In this document: positions 37,488-47,304 of the stretch, one piece after another
Numbering within the stretch: position 1 is the stretch's first letter
Layout: every line of letters starts with the position of its first letter
NCBI GenBank assembly: GCA_963677475.2
Contig: CAXXQD010000016.1
Coordinates: forward strand, 1-64,000
From: JABMQB01 sp963677475
Lineage (GTDB): Bacteria; Bacteroidota; Bacteroidia; Bacteroidales; Prolixibacteraceae
Reading direction: 5' to 3'
DNA length: 64,000 nt
Notes under the pieces: model-generated
Told to the model about the DNA's origin: nothing
The model's input: the letters and a program-made list of their open reading frames with translations, nothing else
The model's database searches: none
Made by a program: the position numbers and the translations under genes

Positions 37488-39167
37488 TTATTTTACAAGA
37501 GTATCACGGTTGTTTTCCAGGTTTTTCCAATCCACTTTTTTAGTTGGATCGATCCCGTTGATATATTTCTCAATATTTGTATATCCATCACCGTTACAGT
37601 CAAAAGATGCATCTTTTGGATTGTTTGGATTTAGGCCTAAATGGGCGTATTTCTTTTCCCATTCGTCGGGCATACCATCTTTGTCTGAATCCACATAAGG
37701 CGTTCCTTTGTATTCAGGATAACCACCAACCTGGCTAATATCAGTAATAATTCCGTTTTTGTATGAATCTTCCGGCAATCGACGGTGCTCGAATTTTGGA
37801 ACACCAGTTAAATCAACATTTTCAGCATATTCAGGAATTCCTGTTTTTACGGTACGGCTAATTCTCTGATCAACTGCATCACGTTTTGGAAGTAATGCCC
37901 CTGCATTTTTCAATACAAAATCGAATGCTTCATTGGCAGGAAGAATAGTCATATAAGGCATAGGTGCAGGTTTATCGTTCCTAATATATTTGGTAAATTC
38001 ACCTGCATCTTCCATGTCCTCAATCTGAACGCCACCGTTCCAGTTGTCTTTAGTGACATGATCGTTGCCTTCAACAATATTCCCACTAACATAAACAGAA
38101 CCATACACTTTGCGTCCGTTCATCGTTTTCCTTGATTCTGGTTTTAAGATTCTATGGCCTACTGCCCTGTCAACTGGTGTTAACGGACCAGGTTTATAAT
38201 AATTATTGATGATATTGTACCTTGAAGTATGATCACCACCATCCACCGAGCGGTGAACCCAGTTAAAAACAACATTGTTGGTAAAATTAAAAATTCCGTT
38301 CCATCCTATTGAGGGATTTCTTCCAGCATTATTTGCCCAAAGGTTTCGAATAAACGAACAATTTTCACCCCCCAAAGTACTTCCAAAAGCATGGTTCCAT
38401 GTATCAAGGGCTTCTGAAAAAATGGAATTTTGAATGGTTATATTTACAGTCCCCATTTTTTCAGCGCTTTTTCTGGGATCGGAATTATACATATGACGGT
38501 ACATTGACATGTTTTCATCCAAACCCCAACTTGCTGAAATATGGTCGAGCATTACGTTTCCAATTGGATTTCCACCAATGGCATCATCGCGGCGACCGAC
38601 CCAGGTTTCACCCCTTCGAAAACGCATATGCCTTATGATTACATCGTGTGTATCAACCCAGAAAGTTTCACCAGCAATGCATATTCCGTCTCCAGGAGCC
38701 GTTTGTCCGGCAATGGTAATATAAGGTGCTTTAACTGATAGCGGAGATTTTAAACGGATAATACCTGAAACATTAAATACAACAATTCTTGCACCTCCCA
38801 TTTCGCAAGCTTCCCTAAGGGTACCTGGCCCATCGTCTTCCAAACTGGTAACCGTAATAACTTTACCACCACGTCCGCCAAATGTGTACATACCGCCACC
38901 TTCTGCACCAGGGAACGCAGGAATTTCGGCCTGTGGCAAATCGTAAGGGCGCTTTGCCCATGGAATATATGGTTTCCCTTCAGCAGCTTCTTTTTCAATA
39001 ATTGGCAATGCTTTTTCCCACGCAGCATTAGAATGTTCTCTGGCTGCCTGCATTAATTCCCTTTCTTTCTTTTGATCGGCTTCCTGGATTTTAGGGTATT
39101 GCGCAAATCCGGTGATACAGAAGAATAATGTCACTAGTAGTAATCCTGTGATTTTTAAATGTCTCAT
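37488..39167 (-). CDS. PL1-family pectate lyase with calcium-binding tail
   Basis: A 559-residue secreted protein (signal peptide 1 to about 22) with an N-terminal helical segment, then the PL1-like beta-helix: FPGAEGGGMYTFGGRGGKVITVT, GQTAPGDGIC, HDVIIRHMRFRRGE and NVMLDHISASWGLDE. C-terminal Asp-rich loops (DSDKDGMPDEWEKKY, DCNGDGYTNIEKYING) are EF-hand/thrombospondin-3-like calcium sites. It cleaves de-esterified homogalacturonan by beta-elimination. There is no T9SS tail, so it probably works in the periplasm. It heads the enzyme run and has a long upstream region with paired operator-like palindromes. Confidence 0.88.
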   Translation of the reverse strand: MRHLKITGLLLVTLFFCITGFAQYPKIQEADQKKERELMQAAREHSNAAWEKALPIIEKEAAEGKPYIPWAKRPYDLPQAEIPAFPGAEGGGMYTFGGRGGKVITVTSLEDDGPGTLREACEMGGARIVVFNVSGIIRLKSPLSVKAPYITIAGQTAPGDGICIAGETFWVDTHDVIIRHMRFRRGETWVGRRDDAIGGNPIGNVMLDHISASWGLDENMSMYRHMYNSDPRKSAEKMGTVNITIQNSIFSEALDTWNHAFGSTLGGENCSFIRNLWANNAGRNPSIGWNGIFNFTNNVVFNWVHRSVDGGDHTSRYNIINNYYKPGPLTPVDRAVGHRILKPESRKTMNGRKVYGSVYVSGNIVEGNDHVTKDNWNGGVQIEDMEDAGEFTKYIRNDKPAPMPYMTILPANEAFDFVLKNAGALLPKRDAVDQRISRTVKTGIPEYAENVDLTGVPKFEHRRLPEDSYKNGIITDISQVGGYPEYKGTPYVDSDKDGMPDEWEKKYAHLGLNPNNPKDASFDCNGDGYTNIEKYINGIDPTKKVDWKNLENNRDTLVK

Positions 39168-39471
39168 GATAATTTGATTATTTTTTAGATAATATCAATT
39201 TATTTTACTTATTAAGTTTAGCCTTAATTTAAGTCTAGGTTTATGTTATAAAAAATTGATTAAAAACTGAGTTGCTATTCTCCCCAAGACTCTTTCCATA
39301 TATATCCCAAGCGCATTTTTCAAATGAAAATACGCATCAAACAAATATTCGGTAGTATTTTATGGAAAGTGGATTTTTACTCAAGCTCATAGTTTTAAAT
39401 CAATCGCAATGTTATTCAGCCAATATTTGGTCTGTAAAAATATAAAAAATAATGTAATAAAATGTCACAAG

Positions 39472-39487
39472 ATGTAATCGTTTACAT
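39472..39487. promoter_or_regulatory. LacI-type operator A1
   Basis: ATGTAATCGTTTACAT is a near-perfect palindrome with a central CG, the form bound by LacI-family repressors. The matching site at 61126 differs only in its outermost base pair (GTGTAA...TTACAC). The regulator is not encoded in this window. Confidence 0.65.
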
Positions 39488-39538
39488 TAACAAATCCGAT
39501 AAAAACAGGTTGTTTGTTTGCAATGTCATATCGGTTAT

Positions 39539-39553
39539 ATGTAAACGTTTTAC
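39539..39553. promoter_or_regulatory. LacI-type operator B1
   Basis: ATGTAAACGTTTTAC keeps the TGTAAACGTTT core of the operator and lies 67 bases from operator A1. A site with the same first 14 bases lies 67 bases from operator A2 at 61193. Confidence 0.6.
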
Positions 39554-39645
39554 TTTTAGGTTGCAACTTTTCAAAAAATGAACGATAAAAATAGATTAGA
39601 CTAATAATTAACAAATAAGTTTAATGACAGAAGGTATATTTTATG

Positions 39646-42138
39646 CTATTTCAAACACACCCCTATTATCAAAACTTTTTGCGTTTTTTCCTGATCGCTT
39701 GCCAAAATTTTCAGATAATTTATTCCCTTTTTTATAGAATCAGTTGGAATATTGATTTCTGACTTAAAAGTATCCGATTGATAATTGCCAATTCGATAAC
39801 TGCAGATCGGATTTTTGTAACCAAGTAAATAGCTACTAAGATCAATATGCACTTTTTCTGATTGTTTAACGAAGTAGTGTGGCACCGCCATCCATTCTAA
39901 ATAATCCTCAAGGCTGGTATAACCATCGTGGTTTTTATCGGCATTCGAATCAGAGAAATCGCCAATTGGGGAATTTGGATTGGAACCATGCAGGTTTTCC
40001 CACCAATTAGGCAATCCATCATGGTCTGTATCAAAATTATCCGGGCGCTTTTCTTCAGGATATGGTTCATATCCGCCAGCTTCGTCCTGATGATCAATTA
40101 TTCCTCCTTTTTGGGATTTACTGCCCATATAAGTATAGGTGCCATTTAGGGTTTCACCAATAATTCGCTTATCATGGTCGTCAATTATAGGTAAGTTGCA
40201 CCCCACATCGGACAGAACAGACTTAAAAGCATCTTTGGCTGGCTCAATTTCAGCATACGAAGTAAAAAATGGTTCTTCTACAAATACTTCCCAATCGACC
40301 ACCTGGCCGCGACTTGCAACATAAGTTCTTCCACAATTATCGTTTGTTCCATCGCAGGCGAAAGTTCCATCAGGATTTTGAAGTATGTTGCCAGAGTAGT
40401 AATAGCTCTGCGTACCTTTTCCGACCCCTTCCAACTGCGCCCTAAGTGTCAGGAATAAGGTGGTTGCAGCCCCGGCTTTGTAATAATTATTAACAAAATT
40501 AACCTGATGGGCCCCGCCATCAGTAGCACGGGTTCCCCAGTTATATACAACATTGTTAAAAATATCCAATTTCCCGGCATAATAACCATTGCCATCCAGT
40601 CCGCCCCCAAGGCTCCAGTTGCGACCTGAGCAGTGTGCCAATAAGTTATGATGAAAAGAACCTATGTCGCCCCCAATGGTTGCAGCATATCCATGACCTG
40701 AACCTTCCCTGTAATTTTTATGCCCTGCAATATTTAAAGCTTCGGAAATTAAACAATGCTGAAGTGTGAAATTTTTTCCATTACGAGAACTAAAGGCTTC
40801 ATCAATTGTCCAGCTTATTGAACAATGATCGACAATGCTATGGTTTGCACCTGCCATTCCCAATCCATCGTATGTTTTACCTGCCCCAAGCCTTGATCGT
40901 ATAAAACGGCAGATTGTTTCACTACCGATGCCCAGTGGAGCTGATCGTAAGCAAATGCCTTTTCCAGGAGCTGTTTGCCCTGCAATTGTAACATACTTAT
41001 CTTTTACCACTAACCTTGATTTCAAGGTAATTATACCTGAAACACTAAAAATAATTGTGCGCGGACCAATATTCTTTGTAATTGCCTCCCTGAAACTTCC
41101 CGGACCATCGTCGTTTAAATTTGTAACTTCAACTATCTTGCCTCCCCTACCACCTATTGCAAAGCGCCCATAACCTTCAGCTCCACGGAATGCCAAGTGC
41201 CTCGGTCGGAAACTCCAAACTTTCCCAGGGCTTGTTTCTCCAGAACTATTTGTTTCATCAATCCGCCAATAATAGGTTTTGTGGTTTGTTAAACCTTCCA
41301 CTTTGTATTCGCTTTGTTGTGCGTTAAATGTTCCTTTAAAATATTCTTTATCGTTCTGTTTTGCCGTGGCTACAGATAAAGAATCATCTCCAAAATATAA
41401 TGTGTGTGCTTTCACATTTCCTTTTAGCGATGGTTTCCATTTTAATACAACCGAACCATCATCTGCATTTGCATGTACGTCTTTATCTATCGGAAATGGA
41501 TCTTGTGCCTGTTTTGTGGCATCAACAGTATTTAATTCGATGGCATTCAGGCAAATATTAAACACGGCTGTTTTGCCGGGTTCAGGCTTAAAGTCATTGA
41601 CCGGTTGTACCAACAAAACCATCTCCTCGCCTTCTTTCCTTACATCCAATTTGGTAAATAATATAGTCGATTCAATACTTTTTGAAGCCTGCACAGTACG
41701 TTCAATATTGCTATGCACCAATTTATTGTTAAGAAAGACATTGATTGGGCTGAAGCTTTTCCCCTTATTATTCTGCCAGATGTTGTGGTAGGTTTGTAAA
41801 GTATGGATACCAACAGGAAGCCCGCTAATCCTTAATTCCAACCCAGCGTTGTTTTCTTCTTCAACCATAACCCCATCATTTACCAATCGGGCAAAATAAG
41901 GTGTTTGAACCATCGCTTTTGACCAGCTTGTTTTAATTGAATTGCCTTTCAATACAAATGATACTCCGGAGATTGTTTTTGTATTTGAATTTGCGCTAAC
42001 TACCCAGGATTGATAACCAGGTTCGGTTACTTCACTTGTTCTACGTCCCTGCATATCAAGGTCGATTTTTACACTGGGCTGTTGCGCATATAAATTAGAA
42101 ATTATAAAGAAAAACAGAAAAGGCAGAATTTTATTCAT
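39646..42138 (-). CDS. Multidomain PL1-family pectate lyase
   Basis: An 830-residue secreted protein (signal peptide 1 to about 18). The order is: N-terminal beta domain resembling a carbohydrate-binding module (about 20-205), fibronectin-III-like domain (about 218-325: DDGSVVLKWKPS then YYWRIDETNSSGETSPGK), PL1 beta-helix (about 335-690: FRGAEGYGRFAIGGRGGKIVEVTN, GQTAPGKGIC, SIVDHCSISWTIDE, SFHHNLLAHCSGRN), calcium-binding Asp loops (DTDHDGLPNWWENLHG, NKNHDGYTSLEDYLEW-type), and a short C-terminal beta domain. No T9SS sorting tail is evident. It probably cleaves homogalacturonan bound by its accessory domains. Confidence 0.86.
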   Translation of the reverse strand: MNKILPFLFFFIISNLYAQQPSVKIDLDMQGRRTSEVTEPGYQSWVVSANSNTKTISGVSFVLKGNSIKTSWSKAMVQTPYFARLVNDGVMVEEENNAGLELRISGLPVGIHTLQTYHNIWQNNKGKSFSPINVFLNNKLVHSNIERTVQASKSIESTILFTKLDVRKEGEEMVLLVQPVNDFKPEPGKTAVFNICLNAIELNTVDATKQAQDPFPIDKDVHANADDGSVVLKWKPSLKGNVKAHTLYFGDDSLSVATAKQNDKEYFKGTFNAQQSEYKVEGLTNHKTYYWRIDETNSSGETSPGKVWSFRPRHLAFRGAEGYGRFAIGGRGGKIVEVTNLNDDGPGSFREAITKNIGPRTIIFSVSGIITLKSRLVVKDKYVTIAGQTAPGKGICLRSAPLGIGSETICRFIRSRLGAGKTYDGLGMAGANHSIVDHCSISWTIDEAFSSRNGKNFTLQHCLISEALNIAGHKNYREGSGHGYAATIGGDIGSFHHNLLAHCSGRNWSLGGGLDGNGYYAGKLDIFNNVVYNWGTRATDGGAHQVNFVNNYYKAGAATTLFLTLRAQLEGVGKGTQSYYYSGNILQNPDGTFACDGTNDNCGRTYVASRGQVVDWEVFVEEPFFTSYAEIEPAKDAFKSVLSDVGCNLPIIDDHDKRIIGETLNGTYTYMGSKSQKGGIIDHQDEAGGYEPYPEEKRPDNFDTDHDGLPNWWENLHGSNPNSPIGDFSDSNADKNHDGYTSLEDYLEWMAVPHYFVKQSEKVHIDLSSYLLGYKNPICSYRIGNYQSDTFKSEINIPTDSIKKGINYLKILASDQEKTQKVLIIGVCLK

Positions 42139-42162
42139 TTGTTAAACAAGCTTCGAGTTAAA

Positions 42163-43617
42163 TTATAAAAATATTTTTTGAGTTATATATTTACCTTGAC
42201 TATTTACTGCTTTGATAATATAAATTCCTTTTAATGTATTACTAAGGCTTATATTATTTCCATTACCACTTATTAATCGTTTTCCAGAAATTGTAAAAAC
42301 CTCATAATTAACGTCTTCCGAAAACTTTAGCTGATTTTTAAATAGTTCTATTTTAATTTCTTCAATAATCGAATTTAGCTTATAAACAGCCGTTGGAATT
42401 TCCGATGATTTTATACTTAGGTTTCCATTAGAACTTACTGATTTTACATCAAATACGGTATTAGCTTGCATTTCAGCACTTATATTATATGAAGTACTGC
42501 TACTAATTTCGATTACCGAATCATTGGCAAGAACCAAATAACCAATTGCACTTTCGACCGGGTCCCAGGTTAACACATTTTCATTAAATACAACATTCTT
42601 GGGTGCAGGCAAGGCTTTAACTACTTTGTCAACATCCCAAACCACCCAGTCTTTACGTAAAAAGAAATTTAAAGCATAAAGTAAAGTATCCAATTCATTA
42701 TTTAATTGATAACTCCACGGAACCCGTTGTGATATATCAACCAGCGAGCCATCCGGGTTCCTGCTTTCGTGCTCTGCAAACACCGAACTTTCATGGTTAT
42801 CGTTTCCCCATGTTGACCAACCTTCGGGTTTAATATGTGGACCTAAAATACAATCGTAATATACCGATGAAGCATTGGGTTGCCAGGGCCTTCCCAAATA
42901 ATAGCTATTTGCTTCCACATCATTGTCAGCTGTTATTTCGCTATTCCGGAACAATAGTCCATGAATAAACTTCCCTGTTGATAACTGGGTTACAAACTTT
43001 GAATCTGCCGGAGCTGTTATGTATTGCCCTCCTTTCACACAGTTGATCGTGCAGCTATCAAAAACAGCCGTGGCATCGCCATAAATAAAATCAGTACCGC
43101 CTTCCACATAGCACTTATGATTATACTGTCTGCGCTTATGTGCATAATAGGTATCCTGAAAGCCAATAAACCGACAATTTTTAAATGCCATGGTATCTCC
43201 GGTGGTTCGGATAGCAACAGCTTGCCCAACTTTACCTGCTGTATTTTCAATGGTAATATTTTCCATATACAGCCCAGGAGATTCAGCCAAAAGAGTGTAA
43301 CTATCGGCACCAGAAATTCCATTTCTGCCCTGGTAATCGTCCCAGGAAAAGATTACGGTTTCAGGGTCCTCACCTATAATACTAAGGTTAGTTTTGGTTG
43401 ATGACAATACGATTTTTTCCTTGTACACTCCCTGCTTTACAAATACGAGGGTTTTCTCGCCCGAATTATCAGGCACCGAATTAATTGCTGCTTGCAAGGT
43501 AGTAAAATCGCCACTTCCATTCATGTCAACAATAATGTCAAATACCTGTGGTTTTCCTTCGAAATTTAGGAATAGCAAACATATTGCGAGAAAGTAAAAA
43601 GTCGTATTAAATCTCAT
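42163..43617 (-). CDS. CE8 pectin methylesterase with T9SS tail
   Basis: A 484-residue protein with a signal peptide (1 to about 22) and a pectinesterase beta-helix. GQAVA is at 131-135, QDTYYAH at 154-160 (Asp155 acid/base), GTDFIYG at 174-180 (Asp176 nucleophile) and LGRPW at 241-245 (Arg243, Trp245). Residues about 405-484 form a type A T9SS sorting domain (VFTISGKRLISGNGN, LKGIYIIKAVNSQGKYITQKIF). It removes methyl esters so that the neighbouring PL1 lyases can act, at or outside the cell surface. Confidence 0.93.
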   Translation of the reverse strand: MRFNTTFYFLAICLLFLNFEGKPQVFDIIVDMNGSGDFTTLQAAINSVPDNSGEKTLVFVKQGVYKEKIVLSSTKTNLSIIGEDPETVIFSWDDYQGRNGISGADSYTLLAESPGLYMENITIENTAGKVGQAVAIRTTGDTMAFKNCRFIGFQDTYYAHKRRQYNHKCYVEGGTDFIYGDATAVFDSCTINCVKGGQYITAPADSKFVTQLSTGKFIHGLLFRNSEITADNDVEANSYYLGRPWQPNASSVYYDCILGPHIKPEGWSTWGNDNHESSVFAEHESRNPDGSLVDISQRVPWSYQLNNELDTLLYALNFFLRKDWVVWDVDKVVKALPAPKNVVFNENVLTWDPVESAIGYLVLANDSVIEISSSTSYNISAEMQANTVFDVKSVSSNGNLSIKSSEIPTAVYKLNSIIEEIKIELFKNQLKFSEDVNYEVFTISGKRLISGNGNNISLSNTLKGIYIIKAVNSQGKYITQKIFL

Positions 43618-43627
43618 TATTTTACAG

Positions 43628-45406
43628 TTATTTTATCATCTTTTCAATAAAGATTTGATTTGAGTTTGAAACCGCTTTCATTAAATAAATACCACTTCCA
43701 AGATTATTGGTTGGTATGGATTTTATACCAGCAGGATTTTTAACAGACACAAGAATATTACCTGACATATCGTAAACACTTACGTTTGTTACCGGATTAA
43801 GGCTTTTAATCCATATTTTATCTTTAACAGGATTTGGATAAATACTAAAACCTATTTCATTTTTTAATTCGCGACTAGCCGTTATAACCACGTCCACCGA
43901 ATTAAGGTAGTTTTCAAGGTTTGTGTAACCATTGTCAGCAATCAGCTTAAAGTCGTTAAAATCATTTGGATTAAGGTTATGATCCAACTCCCACAAATCG
44001 GGCATTCCATCGTTATCTGAATCTATAGGGGCTTCATTAGAATAAGTATACACATCCCATGGCGTGGTTCCCTCGGATGCGTCATCTGGAACAAGGTTTC
44101 TTTGGGTATCAATTAAACCAGAACCTAGTCCTTTAATTGGGGATTCCTGTCCTGCAGTATCAACATAAGCAAATCTTACAATTGGGATTTCACCTTTAGC
44201 TTCTGCAATAACCCGCGCATCGATTGTATCTCTTTTGGGCAATATTGCCCCGGCATATTTCATTACCGAGTTAAATGCACCGATTGCATGTTCCGTATAA
44301 TTTTCGTAATCCTCAATCACGCCATCCGATTGTATAAATTCTTCATCCGAACGAATGCTATCAAGGCTGCCGACGTAATCGGCACTCACACCTAGCCAGT
44401 TGTCATGGCTTTTTGCATCATCTCCCTGCATTATATTTCCATGAAAAAACCATTTGGCATACCCCAGGTCTCCTTGACTTGGCCGTGCAAAATTTTGCTC
44501 GGAAGAAGTGGCAGGACCCGGGATAAAATAATTGTTTACAACGTTTGTATGAGCAAACCCTATTCCACCTGTTTTCATCCATTCACCACCATAAAAAGCA
44601 CCTTTACTGCCCCAGTTGTAATTCACATTATTTCTGTAATCGATCAACGCTTCCACATCGTCTTCATTTGAACCATTTATTCTTGGCATTCGCGAGTTAT
44701 GGTGCGCCATTAAATTATGATGATAGCTGGCATATTGTCCGCCCCATTGCGAACCATAGCCACGTGCCCCTTTTTTATGGAATGAATTATATAAAGATTC
44801 ACTTATGATATTCCATTGGACAGTGAAATTTGCACTGTGCGAGAAATGCTGTGTTTCTTCAATAGCCCAACTGTTTGAACAATGGTCGATGATAAAATTA
44901 CCTCCATTTTCAATTCTTAAAGCCGAAGTTTCCGCTCCTTCTTCATCGCCCGGACGAAAGCGGATATAACGAACAATAACATTATAGGAGCCTCCCAGGT
45001 TCACGGTATGCCCACGTATCACAATCCCATCTCCTGGTGCTGTTTGCCCGGCAATGGTCAGATTATTTCGTTTTGCACGCAATTCATCTTTTAAATGAAT
45101 TACTCCACCTATCTTGAATACAATAGTTAACGGACGTTGAACGCTATAGGTGCCAAGAATTGGATCAGTTTTAACTTCCATTCCTTGCCTCAAAGCCCAC
45201 CGAAAGCTACCCTCTGGCGGATTTTCCGGATCGTCTTCAAGATTGGTAACAATGGCCAATTTTCCATTTTCGCCATCCCCTCTTCCTCCCGAAACATATT
45301 TGCCATATCCCTCGGCACCAGGAAATGCAAGTTGTTGGGCATTTAATCCTAGAGAGAAAAGGAAAGTTATCACTAAGAACGAGAGAATACTTGATTTTAT
45401 ATTCAT
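43628..45406 (-). CDS. PL1-family pectate lyase with T9SS tail (tandem copy 1)
   Basis: 592 residues: signal peptide (1 to about 23), PL1 beta-helix with FPGAEGYGKYVSGGRGDG, GQTAPGDGIVIRG, NFIIDHCSNSWAIEE and the SRMPRINGSN arginine motif that holds the catalytic Arg of the family, then an Asp-rich calcium loop (DSDNDGMPDLWELDHNLNPND), and a T9SS type A tail (NEIGFSIYPNPVKDKIW to FIEKMIK). It is a close paralogue of the gene directly upstream and is probably exported to depolymerise homogalacturonan. Confidence 0.9.
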   Translation of the reverse strand: MNIKSSILSFLVITFLFSLGLNAQQLAFPGAEGYGKYVSGGRGDGENGKLAIVTNLEDDPENPPEGSFRWALRQGMEVKTDPILGTYSVQRPLTIVFKIGGVIHLKDELRAKRNNLTIAGQTAPGDGIVIRGHTVNLGGSYNVIVRYIRFRPGDEEGAETSALRIENGGNFIIDHCSNSWAIEETQHFSHSANFTVQWNIISESLYNSFHKKGARGYGSQWGGQYASYHHNLMAHHNSRMPRINGSNEDDVEALIDYRNNVNYNWGSKGAFYGGEWMKTGGIGFAHTNVVNNYFIPGPATSSEQNFARPSQGDLGYAKWFFHGNIMQGDDAKSHDNWLGVSADYVGSLDSIRSDEEFIQSDGVIEDYENYTEHAIGAFNSVMKYAGAILPKRDTIDARVIAEAKGEIPIVRFAYVDTAGQESPIKGLGSGLIDTQRNLVPDDASEGTTPWDVYTYSNEAPIDSDNDGMPDLWELDHNLNPNDFNDFKLIADNGYTNLENYLNSVDVVITASRELKNEIGFSIYPNPVKDKIWIKSLNPVTNVSVYDMSGNILVSVKNPAGIKSIPTNNLGSGIYLMKAVSNSNQIFIEKMIK

Positions 45407-45428
45407 TTAATTCAATTTGAAATCTGAA

Positions 45429-47201
45429 TTATTGCTTTACTATTTTATGATAAGCAAATTGATTATTGTTAAAAGTTGCTTTTACAAGGTAAATTCCCGG
45501 TTTGAGTTTATGTACGGAATATTTTTTATGAGTATCAGACTCTCTTATCGAATCAATTAATTTTCCTGAAAAGTTGTAAATTTCAATTTTATCGATATTA
45601 TTTAAACTGCTAAAACGAACCCAGTTTTTAGAGGGGTTAGGATATACCCTGAACTCCTGCTCATTTAATACTTCTGCATCGATAGCCGAAATAATATCGT
45701 TAGAATTGAGGTAATTTTCAAGGTTGCTGTATCCATTATCGGCGATTAATTTAAAATCCGAATTATCTTCTTTGTTAAGGCCATTTGCATCTTCCCAATC
45801 ATCGGGCATACCATCATTATCAGTATCTAAAGGCGCATCGGTTGAACTTGAATAAACATCCCAGGCAGTTGTGCCTTCAGGTGAATTATTTGGTACAAGG
45901 TTCTTTTGTGTATCAATTATCCCTGATCCTACACCTTTTATTGGCGTATTTTGACCTTCAATTTCATAGGCATAACGCACAATTTCCAAATCGCCAATAA
46001 CTTCGTTAATTACCCTTTCGTCAATTACATCACGTTTTGGAAGTGTTGCCCCAACATTGTTGATTACTGAATTATAAGCATCTTCAGCACTTTGCGTATA
46101 ATAATCGTAATTTTCTAATACACCATCGGATTGAACATGCTCTATATCTGAACGAATGCTATCTTTATTACTATGTTTTATTCCTAACCAGTTATCGCTG
46201 GTTTTTTGTTCTGACCCCAACATAAAATTACCGTTCACATACCACTTTGCATATCCACAAAGTGTAACTCCTCCCCTGTTTGTAGAAGGAGATGCAAAAG
46301 AATTTTCCTCTGAAGCCGGACCCGGAATAAAGTAATTGTTAACCAAGTTTACATGACTAAAACCCGTGCAGTTAGGGGTACCTTCAAATTCTCCGCCATA
46401 AATTAAACCGCCCCAATTGTAGTTCACATTATTACGATAATCGACCAATGCTTCTACATCATTTGAATTGGATCCGTTTATACGAGGCATCCTGGACCTG
46501 TTATGTGCCAACAAATTATGATGGTACGATGCATATTCACCTCCCCATTGCGCAGCATAACCTCTTTCTCCTTTTTTATGAATGGAATTGTACAAGGATT
46601 CACTTAAAATACACCACTGAACGGTTGTATTATCATTGCTTGAGAAGTGCGTAGTTTCTTCAATCCCCCAACTCATTGAGCAATGATCGATAATAAAATT
46701 AGCGCCGTTTTCGATTCTAAGTGCTGAGGTTTCTGCCCCTAGTTCATCGCCGGGACGGAACCGGATATATCGGATAATCACATTTTGTGAACCTCCGAAA
46801 TTTACCGTTGCCCCACGAAAACATATCCCATCGCCAGGTGCTGTTTGCCCAGCAATTGTCATATTGTGGCGCTTTGCCCTAAGTTCGCCTTTTAAGTTAA
46901 TTACACCTCCAACCTGAAATACAATAGTTAATGGCCGTTGAACTGTGTAACTCCCAAGAATTGGATCGTTTATCGTTTCCCTACCCTGTGCAAGTGCCCA
47001 ACGAAAGCTCCCTTCAGGAGGATTGTCAAGGTCATCTTCGAGGTTTGTAACAATGGCTAATTTTCCGTTTTGCCCATTTCCTCGTCCCCCGGAGGCATAT
47101 TTTCCATAACCCTGTGCTCCCGGAAATGCTGTCTGTTGTGCATTTACGCCTAGGACCAGAGCAATTGCCATCCCTAATAAAGTTAATTTTCGACCAACCA
47201 T
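45429..47201 (-). CDS. PL1-family pectate lyase with T9SS tail (tandem copy 2)
   Basis: 590 residues with the same layout as its neighbour: signal peptide, PL1 beta-helix (FPGAQGYGKYASGGRGNG, GQTAPGDGICFRG, NFIIDHCSMSWGIEE, SRMPRINGSN), calcium loop (DTDNDGMPDDWEDANGLNKED), and T9SS tail (QEFRVYPNPSKNWVRFSS to YHKIVKQ). By eye the two lyases share roughly two-thirds or more of their residues. It is the first gene after the SusD terminator. Confidence 0.9.
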   Translation of the reverse strand: MVGRKLTLLGMAIALVLGVNAQQTAFPGAQGYGKYASGGRGNGQNGKLAIVTNLEDDLDNPPEGSFRWALAQGRETINDPILGSYTVQRPLTIVFQVGGVINLKGELRAKRHNMTIAGQTAPGDGICFRGATVNFGGSQNVIIRYIRFRPGDELGAETSALRIENGANFIIDHCSMSWGIEETTHFSSNDNTTVQWCILSESLYNSIHKKGERGYAAQWGGEYASYHHNLLAHNRSRMPRINGSNSNDVEALVDYRNNVNYNWGGLIYGGEFEGTPNCTGFSHVNLVNNYFIPGPASEENSFASPSTNRGGVTLCGYAKWYVNGNFMLGSEQKTSDNWLGIKHSNKDSIRSDIEHVQSDGVLENYDYYTQSAEDAYNSVINNVGATLPKRDVIDERVINEVIGDLEIVRYAYEIEGQNTPIKGVGSGIIDTQKNLVPNNSPEGTTAWDVYSSSTDAPLDTDNDGMPDDWEDANGLNKEDNSDFKLIADNGYSNLENYLNSNDIISAIDAEVLNEQEFRVYPNPSKNWVRFSSLNNIDKIEIYNFSGKLIDSIRESDTHKKYSVHKLKPGIYLVKATFNNNQFAYHKIVKQ

Positions 47202-47251
47202 TTTTGTTATTTTAAATACTTATTTCAATTCTCATTTAGTACTATCTATAA

Positions 47252-47286
47252 ACAAAAAGAACCGTTCTTTTTGAAGAGAACGGTTC
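47252..47286 (-). terminator. Rho-independent terminator after the second susCD pair
   Basis: GAACCGTTCT (47259-47268) pairs perfectly with AGAACGGTTC (47277-47286). On the minus strand the stem is followed by TTTTTG and more T residues. It divides SusCD from the downstream lyases, so read-through or a separate promoter is needed for them. Confidence 0.88.
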
Positions 47287-47304
47287 CCTTTGAATTCTTT
47301 TCAT

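Larger units (their letters stand above)
39168..39645. other. Long regulatory intergenic region upstream of the PL1 gene
   Basis: 478 bases with no gene lie between the PL1 gene at 39167 and the end of the next PL1 gene. It contains two LacI-type palindromes (39472-39487 and 39539-39553), listed separately, about 305 and 370 bases upstream of the start codon. A small imperfect hairpin around 39311-39335 is also visible. A long 5' leader is implied if the promoter lies between the palindromes. Confidence 0.5.

Noticed and set aside
39311..39335. Imperfect hairpin GCGCATTTT/AAAATACGC in the PL1 leader region
   Set aside because: The stem is interrupted and AT-rich, has no T tail and is not matched in the other operator-bearing region.
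41279..41791. 170-codon frame antisense to the PL1 gene at 39646
   Set aside because: It is the shadow of a well-supported coding gene on the other strand, with no signal peptide or domain.
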